Shown: positions 61,721 to 64,000 of the stretch, piece by piece | Layout of the letters: each line of letters opens with the position of its first letter | Numbering within the stretch: position 1 is the first letter of the stretch | Source of the DNA: a virus | Virus record (IMG/VR): IMGVR_UViG_3300033143_001219 | Coordinates: 17,106 to 81,105 of that record | Direction: 5' to 3' (one strand) | Length of the DNA: 64,000 nucleotides | Notes under the pieces: generated by a model | Seen by the model: the letters and a program-made list of their open reading frames with translations, nothing else | Told to the model about the DNA's origin: nothing | Databases searched by the model: none | Made by a program: the position numbers and the translations under genes

Positions 61721-61723
61721 AAA

Positions 61724-61870
61724 ATGCTTAATTTAATTACACTAAACGCTCTTATCTATACGCTGTTGAGCTTTCAAGCTAACCTATACGGCATGGATAG
61801 ATTAACCGTACTTTTTGTGTGTGTTACCATGTGTTTTGTTATTCCTATGGTTTTGATGGAGGAAAAATGA
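61724..61870 (+). CDS. 48-residue membrane peptide
   Basis: Begins four bases after the previous stop. Two hydrophobic segments (LITLNALIYTLLSFQANLYG and LTVLFVCVTMCFVIPMVLM) separated by MDR, ending MEEK. No Shine-Dalgarno is obvious; translation may be coupled to the upstream peptide. Function unknown. Confidence 0.6.
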   Translation: MLNLITLNALIYTLLSFQANLYGMDRLTVLFVCVTMCFVIPMVLMEEK

Positions 61871-61956
61871 AATACTTACATTTACTATCAGCATTACTAA
61901 CGGGTTCAGCCTTTGCCATTATCACTTATTTAATTTGTTTATCTAATCAATTTTAA
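61867..61956 (+). CDS. 29-residue membrane peptide
   Basis: Starts on an ATGA overlap after GGAGGAAAA. Single hydrophobic helix (YLHLLSALLTGSAFAIITYL) with a polar end. Third member of a three-peptide operon closed by a terminator, so all three are probably made together. Confidence 0.6.
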   Translation: MKYLHLLSALLTGSAFAIITYLICLSNQF

Positions 61957-61983
61957 TAACCTTATAAAACCCTCCCGTTTTAG

Positions 61984-62006
61984 CCCTACGAAATGTAGGG
62001 TTTTTT
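61984..62006 (+). terminator. Terminator of the tiny-peptide operon
   Basis: CCCTAC-GAAAT-GTAGGG followed by six T. Directly before it lies CTCCCGTTT (61,972-61,980), complementary to the leader AAACGGGAG (61,615-61,623) of the same transcript. It is followed by AATTTCGGGTATATTAGAAT, a junction repeated after the 62,417 terminator. Confidence 0.85.
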
Positions 62007-62014
62007 AATTTCGG

Positions 62015-62139
62015 GTATATTAGAATATTCTAATATTCTAATATTGCGCCTTTCGCGATATAAGCATATTATAATATACTAATATGCTCTACCCCAGGTT
62101 CATTAGAATATTAGCATATGCTAATATGCGCCGATTATA
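62015..62139. repeat. AT-palindrome array, three units, two with TGCGCC
   Basis: Contains the perfect 14-base palindromes TTAGAATATTCTAA (62,020-62,033) and TTAGCATATGCTAA (62,111-62,124), units ending in GCGCC at 62,046-62,050 and 62,128-62,132, and between them GCATATTATAATATACTAAT. The second is followed by GATTATACACC, as at 62,581. Confidence 0.8.
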
Positions 62140-62179
62140 CACCTCACAAATACTTTCTGTCAATACCCACAAAGAGATA

Positions 62180-62207
62180 TATACAAATGCTTGCCATGCG
62201 CTATAAT
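62180..62207 (+). promoter_or_regulatory. Promoter for the 57-residue protein
   Basis: TATAAT at 62,202-62,207 with a weak -35 (TATACA) 16 bases upstream. The leader TTACAACTTAAACGGGAGAT repeats that of the 61,599 promoter. Upstream CTGTCAATACCCACAAAGAG is a relative of the inverted-repeat block at 62,610. Confidence 0.6.
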
Positions 62208-62236
62208 TATTACAACTTAAACGGGAGATTCAAAAA

Positions 62237-62410
62237 ATGCATACTAAAGACACGAAACGGGTTTTGATCACTGGTCGCGATTCTGCGGGCGAAATTGTGA
62301 ATTTGCTTGAAATCAAACGCACGTCGTCTGTCGGTTTTCGGATTCACAAAAAAATGCATATTAATTCGATGCGGAATTATTGCGCGACGGTTACTTGCGA
62401 AAAACTTTAA
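62237..62410 (+). CDS. 57-residue basic protein
   Basis: Sequence starts MHTKDTKRVLITGRDSAGEI and continues with a basic beta-type segment (KRTSSVGFRIHKKMHINS) and YCATVTCEKL. It has its own promoter, leader, GGGAG ribosome-binding site and terminator, so it is a complete one-gene cassette. Its codons are clearly richer in G and C than those of the late genes. Possible host-acting or nucleic-acid-binding protein; family not recognised. Confidence 0.65.
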   Translation: MHTKDTKRVLITGRDSAGEIVNLLEIKRTSSVGFRIHKKMHINSMRNYCATVTCEKL

Positions 62411-62416
62411 AAGGTA

Positions 62417-62440
62417 AAACCCGCGAAAGTGGGTTTTTTT
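62417..62440 (+). terminator. Terminator of the one-gene cassette
   Basis: AAACCC-GCGAAAGT-GGGTTT followed by further T. The sequence after it, AATTTCGGGTATATTAGAAT, is the same as that after the terminator at 61,984. Confidence 0.85.
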
Positions 62441-62448
62441 AATTTCGG

Positions 62449-62590
62449 GTATATTAGAATATTATAATATACTAATTTGCGCCGATCCGGTAAGACGCTA
62501 CTCTAATTATAACACAAAAAATCCATGCTGTCAACACTTATTTTCAGGTCGAATATTAGAATATTAGCATATGCTAATTTGCGCCGATTA
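62449..62590. repeat. AT-palindrome units with TGCGCCGAT
   Basis: Two units: TATATTAGAATATTATAATA with CTAATTTGCGCCGAT (GCGCC 62,479-62,483) and GAATATTAGAATATTAGCAT with ATGCTAATTTGCGCCGATTATA (GCGCC 62,581-62,585). The second holds TTAGCATATGCTAA at 62,564-62,577. The 68 bases between them, with TGCTGTCAACACTT, show no gene. Confidence 0.8.
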
Positions 62591-62609
62591 TATCACACCC
62601 ATCCCCTAC

Positions 62610-62639
62610 TTGTCAATACCCATTAAGAGATATTGACAA
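62610..62639. repeat. Inverted repeat TTGTCAATA / TATTGACAA, second copy
   Basis: Nine-base arms around CCCATTAAGAGA. The block is a diverged copy of 61,093-61,152, including the sigma-54-like element that follows at the same distance. Confidence 0.75.
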
Positions 62640-62645
62640 ATTAGT

Positions 62646-62661
62646 TGGCACGAAGTTTGCA
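62646..62661 (+). promoter_or_regulatory. Sigma-54-like element TGGCACG-N4-TTGCA
   Basis: Exact match to the RpoN -24/-12 consensus core with correct GG-N10-GC spacing, reading towards the GNAT-like gene 225 bases downstream. Its context repeats that of the element at 61,137. Confidence 0.45.
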
Positions 62662-62669
62662 CCGACGCG

Positions 62670-62755
62670 AATATTAGAATATTATAATATACTAATATAC
62701 TAATATAGGTCTGGAGTATATTAGAATACAGTTATATTCTAATATTAGTAAGTTA
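62670..62755. repeat. AT-palindrome array, last block
   Basis: GAATATTAGAATATTATAAT, ACTAATATACTAATATAG, then TATATTAGAATAC and TATATTCTAATATTAG. No TGCGCC end. Together with the following inverted repeat this is upstream of the GNAT-like gene. Confidence 0.75.
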
Positions 62756-62781
62756 GTATATCGTTATAAACTAATGGAGAA

Positions 62782-62816
62782 TTGGCACGATTCTTGGTGG
62801 GCAAAAAACGTGCCAA
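62782..62816. promoter_or_regulatory. Inverted TTGGCACG pair with sigma-54-like spacing
   Basis: TTGGCACG (62,782-62,789) and CGTGCCAA (62,809-62,816) with 19 bases between. Minus strand 62,815-62,800 reads TGGCACG-N4-TTGCC (GG-N10-GC intact); plus strand 62,783-62,798 reads TGGCACG-N4-TTGGT. It may be an operator 70 bases before the next gene. A possible -10 (TAAAAT, 62,851-62,856) follows. Confidence 0.45.
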
Positions 62817-62886
62817 AATATTAAGTTTGCATCTCGTTATAAAATAATGTTAAAATATCCGCAAGGAAAAAAAGGGGTATAGGATT

Positions 62887-63312
62887 ATGAAAAGCACAAA
62901 ATTTTTGGACACAATCGCGCTATGTAATAGTGAAGGTTTTGGTGGCGTGGATTATTACAGCAAAGGCGAAAATATAGCTGAGTTTCTTAATGAATATGAA
63001 ATAGAAACGGCTGGAATTGTAACAACAAAAGTGAAGGGCAAAATTGCGGGCTTCGTTTTATGGTATATAGAAAATAATGCTATTAATATATGTAGACGCG
63101 CAGTATATGAAAAATATCAGGGTTTAGGGTTAGGCGTTAAACTTACTAAACAGACTATGAAAATCGGGTTATCATTTGGCGCGCATTTTGAGACATACGC
63201 TAGTAACTGGAATTTAGCTAGTATAAATAGTTCTATAAAATGCGGTTGTTATATTACTAAAATAGGGAAGGATTATACATGCCTTTCAAATAAAAAACGG
63301 GTTAAAAAATGA
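62887..63312 (+). CDS. GNAT-family acetyltransferase-like protein
   Basis: A 141-residue protein. IAGFVLWYIENNAINICRRAVYEKYQGLGLGVKLTK has the strand-loop-helix of GNAT enzymes with the YQGLGLG acetyl-CoA pyrophosphate loop (Q/R-x-x-G-x-G), and FETYASNWNLASINSSIKCGC matches the later N-x-x-S helix and beta-bulge. It could acetylate a host protein or small molecule. AAGGAAAAAAAGGGG precedes the start. It has no visible partner genes; a neighbouring membrane protein overlaps its end. Confidence 0.75.
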   Translation: MKSTKFLDTIALCNSEGFGGVDYYSKGENIAEFLNEYEIETAGIVTTKVKGKIAGFVLWYIENNAINICRRAVYEKYQGLGLGVKLTKQTMKIGLSFGAHFETYASNWNLASINSSIKCGCYITKIGKDYTCLSNKKRVKK

Positions 63313-63518
63313 AATGGCTGGAATATATAGGCGTACTACTGGCGGGTATTGGGTTTTCACTGTTATCTATTGGTATCTTAAAAATCGGTTTTATATTAGG
63401 CTTTATATCATGCCTGTTATTAATAACCTTTTTTAAACACAATAAATTAAATGGGCTTTTAGCCTTGCAAACTTTCTTTTTGTTTGTTAATGTATTTGGA
63501 ATATATAACAACTTTTAA
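63309..63518 (+). CDS. Two-helix membrane protein, 69 aa
   Basis: Starts on an ATGA overlap. Hydrophobic segments at residues ~5-32 (YIGVLLAGIGFSLLSIGILK and LGFISCLLLITFF) and ~50-68 (LLALQTFFLFVNVFGIY). No family recognised. Cotranscribed with the GNAT-like gene. Confidence 0.6.
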   Translation: MKWLEYIGVLLAGIGFSLLSIGILKIGFILGFISCLLLITFFKHNKLNGLLALQTFFLFVNVFGIYNNF

Positions 63519-63527
63519 GGGCTTATT

Positions 63528-64000
63528 ATGATAAAGAAAATTAAAATATATGATCTGGATGGAACACTTATAAATTCATTACATAGGTATAGAATAAATG
63601 CGCGTGGGCGTATCGACCTTGCACACTGGCGAAAAAATGACACTAGAAAAAATGTTTTAGATAATGACACTTTTCTCGATTTATATAAATGGCTGCGGGT
63701 AGATTTAGAACGTGCGGATACTTATGTAATTTTTGCAACTGCTAGGGCGTGTACTTATAACGACCACAACTATGAATTTTTAAAAAAACATAATATTATG
63801 CCTGACTTGTTTATTCATAGACAAGGCGAGAGCGACCAAAGAGGCGGGGCAGAATTAAAGATAGCAGCCATTAAGCCGCTATTAAATTTAAAACAATTTC
63901 AAAATGCCACTATACATATATTTGAGGATAATATACAATATTTACATGATATGGTTATATCATTAAAGGGTGACTTTTCAAAAGGTCGCAAGGTTGTAGG
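63528..64000 (+). CDS. HAD-superfamily phosphatase (3' part outside window)
   Basis: ATG 63528 follows AAGGGCTTATT and the frame runs open to the window end (157 codons seen). Motif I is YDLDGTL (D9 and D11), motif II FATAR, and a late EDN acidic motif matches motif IV. This is the HAD fold; phage members are deoxynucleotidases or polynucleotide 3'-phosphatases. T5 encodes a deoxynucleoside monophosphatase in its pre-early region, so a similar role is possible, but the family link to T5 is not shown. Confidence 0.75.
   Translation, partial: MIKKIKIYDLDGTLINSLHRYRINARGRIDLAHWRKNDTRKNVLDNDTFLDLYKWLRVDLERADTYVIFATARACTYNDHNYEFLKKHNIMPDLFIHRQGESDQRGGAELKIAAIKPLLNLKQFQNATIHIFEDNIQYLHDMVISLKGDFSKGRKVV

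Noticed and set aside
61040-62755. CRISPR array
   Set aside because: Units differ in length and spacing, are themselves palindromic AT-rich sequence, and the DNA between them holds genes, promoters and terminators rather than uniform spacers; no cas genes.

Overview
The window is part of a virulent tailed-phage genome. It is AT-rich throughout, with tightly packed, often overlapping genes, and both edges cut through genes. No integrase, repressor, tRNA, CRISPR array, rRNA or insertion sequence was recognised. The host is probably a Gram-negative, AT-rich bacterium: the two best promoters match the sigma-70 consensus, the lysis enzyme is an M15 peptidase, and there is a lipobox lipoprotein and a candidate outer-membrane protein. 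The layout recalls phage T5 (replication-gene order, a T5 pb6-like tail tube of about the same length, a T5-sized M15 endolysin), but with many differences, so this looks like a distant, probably marine, siphophage relative. That placement is inferred from motifs and gene order only.

Bases 1-14,800 (plus strand) hold DNA replication, recombination and nucleotide metabolism: DnaB-type helicase (cut by the left edge), TOPRIM primase, family A DNA polymerase with proofreading domain, SF2 helicase, gp32-like single-strand binding protein, an SbcD/SbcC (gp47/gp46) pair, a PD-(D/E)XK resolvase-like nuclease, a 5'-3' flap exonuclease, dUTPase and a class II (B12-dependent) ribonucleotide reductase. 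The run ends at a bidirectional terminator at 14,801-14,823.

Bases 56,756 down to 14,822 (minus strand) form one long late region. In order of transcription it holds terminase small and large subunits, about 13 kb of beta-rich virion or adhesin-like proteins including a 1,328-residue protein with 27 tandem 21-residue repeats, an HNH protein, a possible decoration protein, portal, a fused prohead protease-major capsid protein, connector and tail-completion proteins, tail tube, tail-assembly chaperones joined by a -1 frameshift site, a GIY-YIG endonuclease, a 2,366-residue tape measure, tail-tip proteins, three related tail fibres with a glycine-rich adhesin between them, a set of membrane or envelope proteins, endolysin and holin.

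Bases 56,760-60,191 (plus strand) are an early-type operon of 13 small overlapping genes behind a perfect TTGACA-17-TATAAT promoter, divergent from the late promoter. Bases 60,300-60,990 hold two small minus-strand genes. Bases 60,990-62,886 are the most unusual part: tiny genes in cassettes with similar promoter, leader and terminator sequences, separated by arrays of AT-rich palindromes ending in TGCGCC, by TTGTCAATACC inverted repeats and by several elements matching the sigma-54 -24/-12 consensus. The right end carries a GNAT-like protein, a two-helix membrane protein and an HAD-family phosphatase cut by the window edge.
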